A DNA stretch of 64,000 bases from Longimicrobiales bacterium (GCA_951813395.1 OX638356.1:1033340-1097339); one strand, 5' to 3'; positions 9,008 to 18,724 are shown, counted from the first letter of the stretch. Numbers and translations: made by a program. Notes: a model not told the origin generated them from the sequence alone.

Positions 9008-10309
9008 ATGAGTACCTTCCACCGCGCCCATGTTCAACGCCTGTTGAAGCTTCTCACGGAGAGCGGGCGACGACGCCTCATCGCCATCACCGGGCCTCGC
9101 CAGACAGGCAAGACGACCATCGCCCGTCAGGCGCTGGCGACACTACGGTCATCGGGAATCGCCTGGCGATATGTAGCCGTGGACGCGCCTCTGGGTGCGG
9201 GTCCGGAACTGCAACCCGGCGACACCCACTCGTGGCCCGAGTTTCGCGAATCATCGCACGCGGATGGTCGCGCCTTCCTCGGTCAACGCGATACCAGGTG
9301 GCTCGTTGGAATATGGGAACAGGCGCGCTATGCGGCCGAACGCTCACCTCGCGGTGCCGTCCTGGTGTTGGACGAGGTCCAGGACATATCGGACTGGTCC
9401 CGAACGGTTAAGGGTCTCTGGGACCAGGACCAGGCGACTGACTGTCCGCTCCGCGTGGTCGTCATGGGATCTGCGCCGCTTCAGTTGCTGGTCGGTCTCG
9501 GGGAACGGCTGGCCGGAAGGTTCTTGCCGTTTCCGGTCAGCCACTGGTCGTTACCCGAGATGGTCCGCGCCTTCGATTGCAGCATGGACCAATACCTGTT
9601 TTTTGGCGGGTATCCAGCCGGAGCGGAACGATGGGACGACGAGGACGATTGGCGGACGTACATCCAGGATGGAATCGTCCAGAGCAATGTTGAGCGGGAC
9701 ATCCTTGCCCTTACCCGGGTGGACAAGCCGGCGCTCCTTTCCAACCTGCTTGAACTGGGTTCCTTCTATTCGGGACAAATCCTGTCCTTCAACAAGATGC
9801 TCGGGCAACTCCAGGACGCTGGCAACACGACGACGCTGGCGCGCTACCTCATGCTCCTGGGCGGCGCCGGACTGCTGGCCGGGCTCAGCAAGTACAGCCC
9901 GAAGACTCACCGCCGACGTGCCTCCAGTCCCAAGCTCAACGTGCTCAATACGGCCCTCATGACGGCTTCGTCAGGGTACTCGTTCGAGGAGGCGAAGGCT
10001 GACCGCTCTTTCTGGGGTCGGATCGTGGAGAGTGCAGTGGGTGCTCATCTCTACAATACCCGAGCGCCGGGAGTGAGCCTCCACTACTGGCGCCGCAACG
10101 GCCTGGAGGTGGATTTCGTACTCGCACGCGGACCGCGCTTGACGGCTATTGAAGTGAAGACCGGCCTGCGGCGCGGAGCCGTGGGCGGAATGGAGGAGTT
10201 TGCGAAGCGGTTCAAGCCCACCCGCACCGAGATAGTGGGTACGGGTGGTGTGGCGCTCCACGAGTTCCTGTCTGAACCCGCCAGCTACTGGCTCGAGGAA
10301 GAGCAGTGA
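9008..10309 (+). CDS. AAA ATPase with C-terminal DUF4143 domain
   Basis: This 433-residue protein has an N-terminal AAA_14-type ATPase: Walker A TGPRQTGKTT (residues 28-37) and Walker B VLVLDEVQD (118-126). The C-terminal half is DUF4143-like, with the restriction-endonuclease-fold signature D369 followed by E382-V-K384 in the string YWRRNGLEVDF...AIEVKTG. Family members are common accessory-genome ATPases of unclear role. It overlaps the next gene by four bases (GTGA), implying translational coupling and joint function. No clear Shine-Dalgarno precedes the ATG at 9008. The gene looks less GC-rich than its neighbours and follows the broken mtnA, both consistent with horizontal acquisition. 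Confidence 0.9.
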   Translation: MSTFHRAHVQRLLKLLTESGRRRLIAITGPRQTGKTTIARQALATLRSSGIAWRYVAVDAPLGAGPELQPGDTHSWPEFRESSHADGRAFLGQRDTRWLVGIWEQARYAAERSPRGAVLVLDEVQDISDWSRTVKGLWDQDQATDCPLRVVVMGSAPLQLLVGLGERLAGRFLPFPVSHWSLPEMVRAFDCSMDQYLFFGGYPAGAERWDDEDDWRTYIQDGIVQSNVERDILALTRVDKPALLSNLLELGSFYSGQILSFNKMLGQLQDAGNTTTLARYLMLLGGAGLLAGLSKYSPKTHRRRASSPKLNVLNTALMTASSGYSFEEAKADRSFWGRIVESAVGAHLYNTRAPGVSLHYWRRNGLEVDFVLARGPRLTAIEVKTGLRRGAVGGMEEFAKRFKPTRTEIVGTGGVALHEFLSEPASYWLEEEQ

Positions 10310-13300
10310 CGCTTCGGGTGCCGCGGCGGGTTCACGAAGCGAGTCATGATCTGGTCCCGTCGCCCGAGGCCAATGCGGTCCGTTCCACAGAGGCCGGTTG
10401 GTTGGCGGACCACCGCGACGCGTCAGCGTATGTGCTGCTCGGCGAGCCCGGATCGGGAAAGACGACGGCGTTCGAGATGGAATGCCATGCCGATCCGGAG
10501 GGCAGCGAACTGGTGAGCGCCAGGGACTTCGCGGAGTTGGACTTGGAGAGCCACCCCGAGTGGCGCGGGAAGACCCTCTTCATCGACGGGCTGGACGAGA
10601 TACGAACGGCATCCGGCAACTGGCGTGAACCGCTCGACTCAATTCGGAGATCCCTGGAGGGTCTCGGTCACCCGCGTTTTCGTCTCTCGTGCAGGGGAGG
10701 TGAGTGGTTGGGCGAGGATGATGCCGCCGCCCTCAGGCTGCTCGGCTCGTACCATGAATTGGTCTTGCTCCGATTGGATCCCCTGGACGAAGACGAGGTC
10801 CGCACCCTTATTGAACACCGCGTCGGGACAGTGCGTGCCAGCGCGCTCATGAGCGACGCACACGCGTTTGGCCTATATGGGTTTCTTCAGCACCCGCTCT
10901 ATGTCGAGTTGCTGTTGGAAGGCGGAATGGGCACCGGTCGGATCTCGGGGCGCCGGAGCTTGTTCGAAGCGGCCTGCAAGTCGATGATCCGGGAGCGAAA
11001 CCCGGCTCACCGCGCCGCTACACGGGGGGCATCTCGTCCTTCCGAGGCCGCATTGCTGAATGCGAGCGGCTGCCTCTGTGCCCTGAGCCTCTCCACGGAT
11101 TCTCTCGGATGGGCGGTCGATCCGGCCGAAGCGACCCCGGGTTATCCGTCGATTCGCGAGATCGAGAATGCGGATTCCGCTGTCGTCGCCGAGGAATTGG
11201 ACGGCGCGCTTCGTACCCGGCTGTTCAGGCTCGCTTCGTCCGGTCGTTTCGAACCGATTCATCGACAGGTCGCGGAGTTTCTTGGGGGCCGATTCCTGGG
11301 AAGACAGGTGGAAGACCGCAATGTGTCGCCGGCCCGGTTGCGCGCACTCATGGCGGGCGACGACGGTGCACCCGCGCCGTCGCTGCGTGGTCTGGCGGCA
11401 TGGATCGCGGTGCATAGCCCGACAGCTCGCCCTTCTCTGATCCATGACGATCCGGTTGGTGTGGCCAGCTACGGGGACCCTTCGGAGTTCTCCCGGGAAG
11501 ATCAGCGACAACTCCTGTCGAACCTTCGCGTGCGAGCGCGGGAGATCGACATATGGCAATGGCCGCCCTCAGCGCTCCCGTCGCTGGCCGGACCCGGAGC
11601 CCTTCCGATTGTGCGGGACATGATCTCTGGCCTGGAGCGTGACAACGCGACACAGTCGCTTGCATATCTGGCGTTGCAAGCCGTGGCTCAAATCGACGGT
11701 TCGTCCATTCCGGCGGATCTCGGGCCCCAATTGCTCAGCGTAGTCCGCGATCCGCACTGGTGGCCGGGGACCCGGGCTGCAGCCTTGAGATCGTGGATCG
11801 CAAGCTCGTCCGACGATCGCCATGCCATCGTCGAGGCTCTGAGGCTCCTGAAGGAGATCGGGGAAGACCGATTGGATGACCCGCGGGGGAGCCTGAGCGG
11901 GCTGCTCCTCGGCATTCTGTACCCGGGACACGTCACGCCCGAAAAGATCTGGAATCATGCGTGGCCGGTTGCCCCAGACCCCATTGGCAGTGGCCACCTG
12001 GACTTCTGGCTGCACGAGTTGCCGCGACGATCCGAAAGGGAGGGTTGCCTGGCGGAGGTGCTCGACAGCCTGTGTCAATGGCTGGGCGGAAGGCCGTATG
12101 GCATTGGCGACTCCTGCACTCGCAAAGGCGTTGCATGGATGCTCGCCCGCGCCCTCGAACAGCACGGCGACGACATCGAAACCGAGCGGTTGTACGCCTG
12201 GCTTGCGGCGGTCCTTCCCTTGATGCCGAGCAAGGGCGATCTCGAACTGTCAAGTCTGGTTCGACGTCATCTTGGTGTGGACACGCCGGAGGAGGACATC
12301 AGGTCCAGGACCGACGCCTGGCTCAGAGATCGACCATCGACGCAGAAAGCGCTGATGCTGGAGATCGTTCGCTGCCAGGATGACGATGATATCATCGTTC
12401 CGGCGGATCCCGTATCGCCCGCGGGCTCGCTGACCCTGGACGATGTACTCGCCGACGCTCCGGTCGCGGATTTCGCGCTCTGGTTCCTGGAACAGGCCGT
12501 ATCGCTGTCGGAATCCCGTCCGTGGCTCGCGTGTCACATGCTGCGCCGGACTGGCGTCGGTAGCGGGCTCACCCTCGAGGAGGTCCGTGCCCGCGTTTCC
12601 GGCCACCCGCCACTCGAAGAGTGCCTCGAATCGCTGCTGGCACCCCTCCCGCAACCGAACCCGCGGCACCCGCTTGTCCTGAAGCGGGCCCGCAGACGGA
12701 AGGCATGGATCGATTGGGTGCGGCAGGAAGCCGGCGCACTGGAGTGCGGCGAGGGTCCGCCAAGAGCGTACCATGATGTTGCAAGTGCCTATCTGGGCGT
12801 CAACAGGTCGGTACCCGGTGACACTCCCGATGAGCGCGTCAGCAGTCTCTTCCTTGGCGACAAGGAGTTGTCGCGCGTCGCGCTGAACGGCCTCCGGCGG
12901 ATGGCTCATCGCACCGATCTGCCATCGCTGGCCGAACTGGTCCGGCTCGATGACGACGGGAAGAACTCCTATTTCATCCTTCCGGTGCTGGCGGCCCTGG
13001 AGGAAGAAGAACGGATAGCCAACCGGGACAGCGCGCGGCTGGAGGGAGACGCGTTGCAACGCGCGCTCGGCTCCTTCTTCCTGGCCAGGGGCTACGAAGG
13101 CACCGACCCGGCGTGGTATCGAAGGGTATTGCGGTCCGACCCCGAAGACGTGGCCGATGCGTTCGTCAAGGTGTATGGGTCGCGCGTTCGGCGGTCCCCG
13201 GGCGTGGACAGACACCTGCGCGCATTGAGCGGTGACGAGTCTCATGGGAGCGTAGCCCGGGCCGCGCTTCCACGACTGCTGAAGTCGTTTCCCGCGAAAG

Positions 13301-14445
13301 CGAGGGCCGATCAGGTATTCCTGCTGGACCATCTGATACCGGCGGCGTTGGAGCACGTCGACCGGGACGAGTTGGCATCGATTGTTCACAGGAGGCTTCA
13401 ATCGGCCAGCTTACGAATCGGGCACCGCGTACGGTGGCTGGCCACCAGCGTATTGCTTGGCCACCCGCAGTCGGGGGAACAGCTGGACCGTTTCCTTTCC
13501 GAGGGCTCGGACGCCCGGGTGCGCGAGTTCGCGGCCTTTCTGGGGGTTCCGGCGGTCGCGAAGCGCGTCCGATCTCTATCGGGCCGGTCGTTGGCGACGC
13601 TTGTCAGGAGGCTTGGCAGGCACTTCGGTCCCGTTTCCGGAGGAGTTCCCGGGCACTTGTCTTTCGAGGTGGACGAAGCGCTTCAAACCGACGGCCTGAT
13701 CCGCACGGCTCTCGACGCACTCTCGTACCGCCACATGCCGGAGACCACGGAGCTCTTTCAAACCCTTCTCGGCGATGAACATCTTGCCGAATGGCGGCAG
13801 CCAATCGCCCAGGCGTCCGACGCGCAGAGGGCCGGTCGTCTGCGCGCGGAATATGAGCCGCCGACGATCCTGGATGTGGTGAGCGTGCTGAAGGACGGCC
13901 AGCCGGCCAGCGCGGCGGATCTGGCCGCGCTGGCCGTGGACAGAATCCTGGCGATCAGTGAGCGGGTGCGGGATGGTGATGCCGATCTCTGGCGCGACTT
14001 CTGGAGCGAAGGAAAACGCGGAATACCGAGAACGCCCAAGGTGGAGCCCTCCTGCGGGCTGGCACTTCTCCGCGCGCTGCGTCCTCGACTCCCGCCACGG
14101 GTGCGAGCGGAGTCAGAGGCAAGGTATGCGGGGGACAAGCGCTCCGACCTGCAGGTCTCCTTCCGCGACTTCGCCATTCCGGTCGAGACAAAGAAGAGCT
14201 CGAGCCGCGACTTGTGGACCGCCGTCGCCGATCAACTGATTCCCCGCTATGCCCGCGACCCGAGATCGGACGGCTACGGCATCTACGTCGTGTTCTGGCA
14301 CGGCCAGGAGCACGCGAAGATCCCAGCGCCTACGGGAACACCCCCGCGAACGCCGGACGAACTAGGAGATCGCCTTGTGCGGCAACTGACGACCGAGGCC
14401 CGACGGACGATCTCGGTGATTGTGCTGGACGTAAGTCCGCCGTGA
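10306..14445 (+). CDS. large NACHT/STAND-type NTPase with C-terminal PD-(D/E)XK-like nuclease motif
   Basis: This 1379-residue protein has an N-terminal NTPase: Walker A GEPGSGKTT (residues 46-54) and Walker B LFIDGLDE (91-98), the DGLDE form being typical of NACHT proteins. A long helical middle (about 300-1240) with repeat-like character could be a sensor. The last 110 residues carry D1281 in KRSDLQVSF, E1294-T-K1296 in PVETKKSSSRDLW, and a YGIYVVFW strand. That is the layout of a PD-(D/E)XK nuclease. STAND ATPases fused to nucleases are known anti-phage sensors (Avs-type), though in several of those the effector is N-terminal. The GTG start overlaps the stop of the DUF4143 ATPase. An anti-phage role is inference. 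Confidence 0.85.
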   Translation: MTLRVPRRVHEASHDLVPSPEANAVRSTEAGWLADHRDASAYVLLGEPGSGKTTAFEMECHADPEGSELVSARDFAELDLESHPEWRGKTLFIDGLDEIRTASGNWREPLDSIRRSLEGLGHPRFRLSCRGGEWLGEDDAAALRLLGSYHELVLLRLDPLDEDEVRTLIEHRVGTVRASALMSDAHAFGLYGFLQHPLYVELLLEGGMGTGRISGRRSLFEAACKSMIRERNPAHRAATRGASRPSEAALLNASGCLCALSLSTDSLGWAVDPAEATPGYPSIREIENADSAVVAEELDGALRTRLFRLASSGRFEPIHRQVAEFLGGRFLGRQVEDRNVSPARLRALMAGDDGAPAPSLRGLAAWIAVHSPTARPSLIHDDPVGVASYGDPSEFSREDQRQLLSNLRVRAREIDIWQWPPSALPSLAGPGALPIVRDMISGLERDNATQSLAYLALQAVAQIDGSSIPADLGPQLLSVVRDPHWWPGTRAAALRSWIASSSDDRHAIVEALRLLKEIGEDRLDDPRGSLSGLLLGILYPGHVTPEKIWNHAWPVAPDPIGSGHLDFWLHELPRRSEREGCLAEVLDSLCQWLGGRPYGIGDSCTRKGVAWMLARALEQHGDDIETERLYAWLAAVLPLMPSKGDLELSSLVRRHLGVDTPEEDIRSRTDAWLRDRPSTQKALMLEIVRCQDDDDIIVPADPVSPAGSLTLDDVLADAPVADFALWFLEQAVSLSESRPWLACHMLRRTGVGSGLTLEEVRARVSGHPPLEECLESLLAPLPQPNPRHPLVLKRARRRKAWIDWVRQEAGALECGEGPPRAYHDVASAYLGVNRSVPGDTPDERVSSLFLGDKELSRVALNGLRRMAHRTDLPSLAELVRLDDDGKNSYFILPVLAALEEEERIANRDSARLEGDALQRALGSFFLARGYEGTDPAWYRRVLRSDPEDVADAFVKVYGSRVRRSPGVDRHLRALSGDESHGSVARAALPRLLKSFPAKARADQVFLLDHLIPAALEHVDRDELASIVHRRLQSASLRIGHRVRWLATSVLLGHPQSGEQLDRFLSEGSDARVREFAAFLGVPAVAKRVRSLSGRSLATLVRRLGRHFGPVSGGVPGHLSFEVDEALQTDGLIRTALDALSYRHMPETTELFQTLLGDEHLAEWRQPIAQASDAQRAGRLRAEYEPPTILDVVSVLKDGQPASAADLAALAVDRILAISERVRDGDADLWRDFWSEGKRGIPRTPKVEPSCGLALLRALRPRLPPRVRAESEARYAGDKRSDLQVSFRDFAIPVETKKSSSRDLWTAVADQLIPRYARDPRSDGYGIYVVFWHGQEHAKIPAPTGTPPRTPDELGDRLVRQLTTEARRTISVIVLDVSPP

Positions 14446-14457
14446 ACGGCGGGCTCC

Positions 14458-15744
14458 CTATCCCGCGACGATCTTCCAGATTTTTCCGCGCAGCGAGTCG
14501 CTCACGTAGATCGAGCCGTCCGGTCCCGCGGCCACCCCCGTCGGACGGTTGTCCGCCTGGTTGGACGACGTGATCTGTCCTCCTGCGAACCCTTCCGCGA
14601 AGACGGACCAGTCTCCGGTGGGCGCGTCGCCCTCGAACGGGATCCACACCACGTTGTAGCCGGCCTGAACGGGCGTCCGGTTCCACGACCCGTGAAAGGC
14701 GACGAAAGCGCCGTTCCGGTAGGCCGGGGGGAAGGAGTCACCGCTCGAGAACGCCATCGCGTTGGGGGCCCAGTGGGCGGGCAGTCCGATCGCGGGCATG
14801 TCCATGTCGGCGCAACGCCCGACCGCGACGCCCTCGCCGCCGTACTCGGGGGCCAGCACCTTGGTGTTGTTGCTCGGATCGTGGAAGCAGTAGGGCCAGC
14901 CGAAGTCGGACCCCTGGCGGATGCGGGCGAATTCCTCGGAGGGCTTCTCGGTGCCGTCGGTGGTCGTGAAGTGCGCGGGCCAGAGCTCGCGCAGCTGGTC
15001 GCGCCCGTGTATGACCGCGTACAGCTCGCCGGACCCGGGGTGCACCGCGATTGCCGCTGCGTTGCGCACGCCGGTCGAGAAGCGTTCCCCGTCCGCCTGG
15101 GTCTGTCCGAGCACGTCGGTCGAAAAGCGCCAGATTCCCGCCCTCGCTGTGAGTTCGCCGCACGGATCGCGACCGGGCGCGCCAGGTGTGCGCGGGGTGG
15201 TCTGGCAGGCGTTGGACGGCGAGCCGATGCCCACGAAGACGCTGCCGTCGGAGTGCAGGGCGATGCTCTTGGTCGGATGATTGCGCGCGCTCGGAAGTCC
15301 GTCGACGATGGTCTCGGGTGCACCGGACGGCGTCAGCGAACCGGCGGCGACGGGGTAGCGCAGTACCGCGTTGTTTGTGGCCAGGTACAGCACGCCGTCG
15401 CCCAGCACGATCCCGCTACCGCCCTCATCGCCCCACCGCTCCGTCTGGTCGGCGGTGCCATCCCCATCGAGGTCGCGCAGCGCCACGACGCCGCCCGTCG
15501 TGGTGCCGCGGTTGCGTAGCGCCACGAACACGTCACCGTTGGCGGCCACCGCCAGTTGTCGGGCGGCGCCCACGCCAGGGTGGTAGACGCGCGCGCAGAA
15601 GCCGTCCGGCACCGAGATGGCGGGATCGCAAAGCGGATCCACGGGAACTTCGGTCGGCACCTCGGGCGCGGGGGAGTCGACGGGCCCGCACGCGGCGGTG
15701 ATCGCGACGCCGGCGGCCATCGGATACAGCATTCTCGGTTTCAT
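14458..15744 (-). CDS. PQQ-dependent sugar dehydrogenase-like lipoprotein
   Basis: A 428-residue predicted lipoprotein (lipobox ITAAC near residue 20) folding as a six-bladed propeller of the glucose/sorbosone dehydrogenase family. Family features include the ARQLAVAANGDVFVA start of the propeller, the NHPTKSIALHSDGSVFVGIGSPSNAC segment region, and the closing GRIW-like SLRGKIWKI. It probably oxidises sugars or aldoses with PQQ in the periplasm; substrate unknown. The ATG at 15744 is preferred over an in-frame ATG 15 bp upstream because AGGGA sits 7 bp before it. It converges on the NACHT gene with only 12 bp between stops and diverges from the NHL protein. Confidence 0.87.
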   Translation of the reverse strand: MKPRMLYPMAAGVAITAACGPVDSPAPEVPTEVPVDPLCDPAISVPDGFCARVYHPGVGAARQLAVAANGDVFVALRNRGTTTGGVVALRDLDGDGTADQTERWGDEGGSGIVLGDGVLYLATNNAVLRYPVAAGSLTPSGAPETIVDGLPSARNHPTKSIALHSDGSVFVGIGSPSNACQTTPRTPGAPGRDPCGELTARAGIWRFSTDVLGQTQADGERFSTGVRNAAAIAVHPGSGELYAVIHGRDQLRELWPAHFTTTDGTEKPSEEFARIRQGSDFGWPYCFHDPSNNTKVLAPEYGGEGVAVGRCADMDMPAIGLPAHWAPNAMAFSSGDSFPPAYRNGAFVAFHGSWNRTPVQAGYNVVWIPFEGDAPTGDWSVFAEGFAGGQITSSNQADNRPTGVAAGPDGSIYVSDSLRGKIWKIVAG

Positions 15745-15825
15745 TAGATATCCCTGCATAGATTCCAGGTGAGAACGGGACGACGATCAAGTCGCGACGG
15801 CGACCCAGGCACGAGCCGCCTCAAC

Positions 15826-16911
15826 ATGATAATGCTACGCCGCAGTGCACAGGCAATTGCAGTCGGCCTGCTTCTGGCCACCGCCCTCGACGCCCAGTCC
15901 TTCCCCAACCCGTACCGCGCCACGCTCGGCTGGGAACGGCTGCCCGAGGGCCGCACCCTCGGAATCGTAAGCGGGGTGATCCCGGACCCTGACGGCGAGC
16001 ACCTGTGGATCCTCGACCGCTGCGGTGCCAACCAGTGCGCGGGCACCGATCTCGATCCGATCCTCAAGTTCGACCTGGAAGGCAACCTGGTAGACAGCTA
16101 CGGCGCGGGACTCTTCGCCTTCCCGCATGGCTTCGCGCTCGACCGGGACGGCTACCTGTGGGTCACGGAGGGCGGCGCGCACGGCGACGCGCGGGCCGCA
16201 TTGGGCGAGTCCATGGGGATGGGCCACCAGGTCTTCAAGCTCACGCGCCAGGGCGAGGTGGTGATGCGGCTCGGCGAGGCGGGCGTGCACGGCGACGACG
16301 AGTCGCACTTCAACGGGCCCTCGGGCGTGGCGATCGCGCCCAGCGGGGACATCTGGATCGCGGACGGCCACCGGGGCGGCAACAACCGCATCGTCCGCCT
16401 GGCCCCCGACGGCACGTTCATCCGCGCCATCGGCGGCGGCATCGGCTCCGAGAGCCGCGAGCCGGCCCGCTTCAGCGATCCCCACGACATCAAGATCGAC
16501 TCTCGCGGGCGGGTCTACGTCGCGGACCGGGGCAACAGCCGCATCCAGGTCTTCGGCCCGGAGGGGGACCTTCTCTATATCTGGACGCAGTACGGCAAGC
16601 CGAGCGGCCTCTTCATCGACCCCAACGACATCCTGTACGCGGGCGACGGCCTCTCGGGCGACCTGCGCACCGGCCCGCCCGACCCCTGGCGCAGCAACTT
16701 CGGCTGGGAGAAGGGCATCCGCATCGGCGACCTCAAGACCGAGCAGGCCTGGGTCACCTACTTCATCCCCCAGCACGACGAGAACGTCGGCCCGGGGATC
16801 GAGTTTCTGGGCGTCGACTTCGACGGCAACATCTACGCCGGCGAAATCAACCGCATGCGCATGGTGCGCTACGTGCCGGAACGCCCGCTGCTGATCGGGG
16901 GAAGGCGCTAG
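15826..16911 (+). CDS. secreted NHL-repeat beta-propeller protein
   Basis: About 361 residues, with a signal peptide (AIAVGLLLATALDAQ) and NHL-type repeats along the length, for example GPSGVAIAPSGDIWIADG and DPHDIKIDSRGRVYVADRGNSRIQVF. The family includes peptidyl-alpha-hydroxyglycine lyase-like proteins, but no catalytic assignment can be made; a binding or lyase role is possible. Two in-frame ATGs lie 6 bp apart (15826 and 15832), and no good Shine-Dalgarno is seen for either. It diverges from the PQQ-type dehydrogenase, sharing an 81 bp intergenic region. Confidence 0.85.
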   Translation: MIMLRRSAQAIAVGLLLATALDAQSFPNPYRATLGWERLPEGRTLGIVSGVIPDPDGEHLWILDRCGANQCAGTDLDPILKFDLEGNLVDSYGAGLFAFPHGFALDRDGYLWVTEGGAHGDARAALGESMGMGHQVFKLTRQGEVVMRLGEAGVHGDDESHFNGPSGVAIAPSGDIWIADGHRGGNNRIVRLAPDGTFIRAIGGGIGSESREPARFSDPHDIKIDSRGRVYVADRGNSRIQVFGPEGDLLYIWTQYGKPSGLFIDPNDILYAGDGLSGDLRTGPPDPWRSNFGWEKGIRIGDLKTEQAWVTYFIPQHDENVGPGIEFLGVDFDGNIYAGEINRMRMVRYVPERPLLIGGRR

Positions 16912-16947
16912 CGGGGTCCGGCGCCTCCGTGTCGGCGCGTGCGCCCC

Positions 16948-17565
16948 CTACCTGGCAACCGAGAACGCCGCGCTCGCGACCTGGTCGTCCCACCAGACCG
17001 TGAGCATGCCGCCATTGCTCGTCATGTCGGTGAAGGCGATCACCATCTGGTCGGCGGACATCGCGCTTGTGGCCACGCTCATGGTCGTGCGCAGCACGTC
17101 ACGGTCCGGCGTGTAGTTGTAGGCACCCCACAGCGTGTTCGGGTCCTCGTCGCGCGGGTTGGCCTTGGCTCCCCAGTTGGAGAAGATCAGCGTCCACTCG
17201 CTCTCGGTGAGCTCGGCGAACACGGTGTAGTCGCCGGCCGGCAGGCGCTGGCCGCCGAACATGAGGTCCGTCTCGGTCATCAAGGTGGTGGACTGGTTCG
17301 CGCCGAGCCGCCAGACGGGTGCACCGCGCAGGAACGCCTGACCGTACTCCGCCCCGGAGCCGAAGAGGTCGCGCCCGCGCAGAATTGGCCTTCCGTAGTC
17401 GACCACGACCCAGCTGCCGCCCTCGTAGCGGCCGTTGTCGTTGTATGAGCCACCGACCTGCGTGGCGGCTTCGCCGCGGGGGCTGGCCGGCCGCTCCTGG
17501 GCGTTGGCGGTGGCCGCGAAGGCGAGTGTCAGGGCAAGGGGGGCGAGCGTGCGGGCGATCTTCAT
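16948..17565 (-). CDS. secreted DUF2911 protein
   Basis: 205 residues with a clear signal peptide (MKIARTLAPLALTLAFAATANAQ). The body shows the DUF2911 pattern: VVDYGRPILRGRDLFG near residue 55, then WRLGANQSTTL and LPAGDYTVFAELTESEWTLIFS. The molecular function of DUF2911 is unknown; members are abundant in Bacteroidota and Gemmatimonadota. The ATG has AGGAGA five bases upstream. It converges with the NHL gene, 36 bp between stops. Confidence 0.9.
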   Translation of the reverse strand: MKIARTLAPLALTLAFAATANAQERPASPRGEAATQVGGSYNDNGRYEGGSWVVVDYGRPILRGRDLFGSGAEYGQAFLRGAPVWRLGANQSTTLMTETDLMFGGQRLPAGDYTVFAELTESEWTLIFSNWGAKANPRDEDPNTLWGAYNYTPDRDVLRTTMSVATSAMSADQMVIAFTDMTSNGGMLTVWWDDQVASAAFSVAR

Positions 17566-17752
17566 CGGTTTCTCCTGCGGGGTGAATGGAACGACCTCTC
17601 TGGTAACCAGGGGAGGGACTGAATACTAAGTATGCGCCGGGGAACCGGGAAGTGGCGTTGCGTCAATCTGCGGGGCGAGGGAGATTCGGATTGGTCCGCA
17701 ATGACGACTATCTGATGGGGCTGTCGAATACGATGAGCGGCTGTGCGGCGGA

Positions 17753-18724
17753 TTGAGCGCGGGTAGCGGAGCCGGCGGGGGCGGCAGCGGCATCCGCTGG
17801 ATCCTGAAGCAGATCCTCGGCCGCGCGCTATTGCCGCACCACGTACTCCGCTGGCTCGGTCGCCGACGGGTGCATCGCCGCGTCCCAGCCGTGCATGCCA
17901 ACGCCCAGCTGGCGCTCTACAACCGCATGCTCCCGGGAGACTTCCTCCACTACGGCTACTTCGACGACCCGGACACGCCCCCCGGGGCGATCAGCTTCGA
18001 CGACCTCCATCGAGCCCAGGCTCGCTACGCCGAAGAGGTGATCGCTCTGATCGAGCCCTCCGACGCGCCGATCCTCGATGCCGGCTGCGGAATGGGCGGC
18101 ATGCCGGGACTCCTCCGCGCAGCGGGCCACGACGTCACAGGCCTCACCCCGGACCGCTTCCAGGCCGAGCACATTCGTAGGTCCTACCCCGGCGTCCCCG
18201 TCCTGCATTGCCGTTTCGAAGAAACCGATGTTGACAAATACAAAGCATATTTTGACACCATCATCCACGCGGAGTCCCTCCAGTACATGAACGCTGAGGG
18301 TGTTTTCGGCGTATTGGACAAAATCCTAATACAATCTGGCACATGGATCGTGGCCGACTACTTCCGGGTGGGTCGCCGCACCGACGGCCGCCGCACCGAC
18401 CGCCGCCACCGGTCCGGATGGCGCCTCGACACCTTCCGCACCAGTCTGCGGCGGCACGGATTCAAGGTGATCCACGAATCCGACATCACCGCCCACGTGC
18501 TTCCGACGCTGGCCTTCGCCCGCATGCTCGCCGATCGCATCGCGCTCCCCGCACTCGACTTCGCGCACGACAAGCTCCGCGCAAAAAACCCGGCACTCCA
18601 TTACGTTCTGGAGAACGTGGCCGAACGCGCCAGCGATGCCGCGGTCCGCAGCGCGGCCGTGCTCGATCCGGCCTTGTTCGCCGCGCACAAACGCTATCTG
18701 CTGATGAAGATCCGCAGGACCTGA
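17753..18724 (+). CDS. class I SAM-dependent methyltransferase
   Basis: 323 residues with a Rossmann-fold methyltransferase core: motif I ILDAGCGMGGMPGLL near residue 107, preceded by a FLHYGYFDD segment typical of small-molecule, sterol or tocopherol-type methyltransferases. The substrate is unknown. The start is uncertain: TTG at 17753 gives the full conserved-looking N-terminus (GIRWILKQILGRALL), and no ATG is available until Met-59. An AT-rich patch (18225-18345) inside the gene contrasts with its surroundings. It is followed 14 bp later by the amidohydrolase and is probably co-transcribed with it. Confidence 0.8.
   Translation: MSAGSGAGGGGSGIRWILKQILGRALLPHHVLRWLGRRRVHRRVPAVHANAQLALYNRMLPGDFLHYGYFDDPDTPPGAISFDDLHRAQARYAEEVIALIEPSDAPILDAGCGMGGMPGLLRAAGHDVTGLTPDRFQAEHIRRSYPGVPVLHCRFEETDVDKYKAYFDTIIHAESLQYMNAEGVFGVLDKILIQSGTWIVADYFRVGRRTDGRRTDRRHRSGWRLDTFRTSLRRHGFKVIHESDITAHVLPTLAFARMLADRIALPALDFAHDKLRAKNPALHYVLENVAERASDAAVRSAAVLDPALFAAHKRYLLMKIRRT

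Noticed and set aside
18231-18259. Perfect TTGACA inside the methyltransferase gene as an internal promoter
   Set aside because: No -10-like hexamer is found 16-18 bp downstream; it falls in a locally AT-rich coding stretch.
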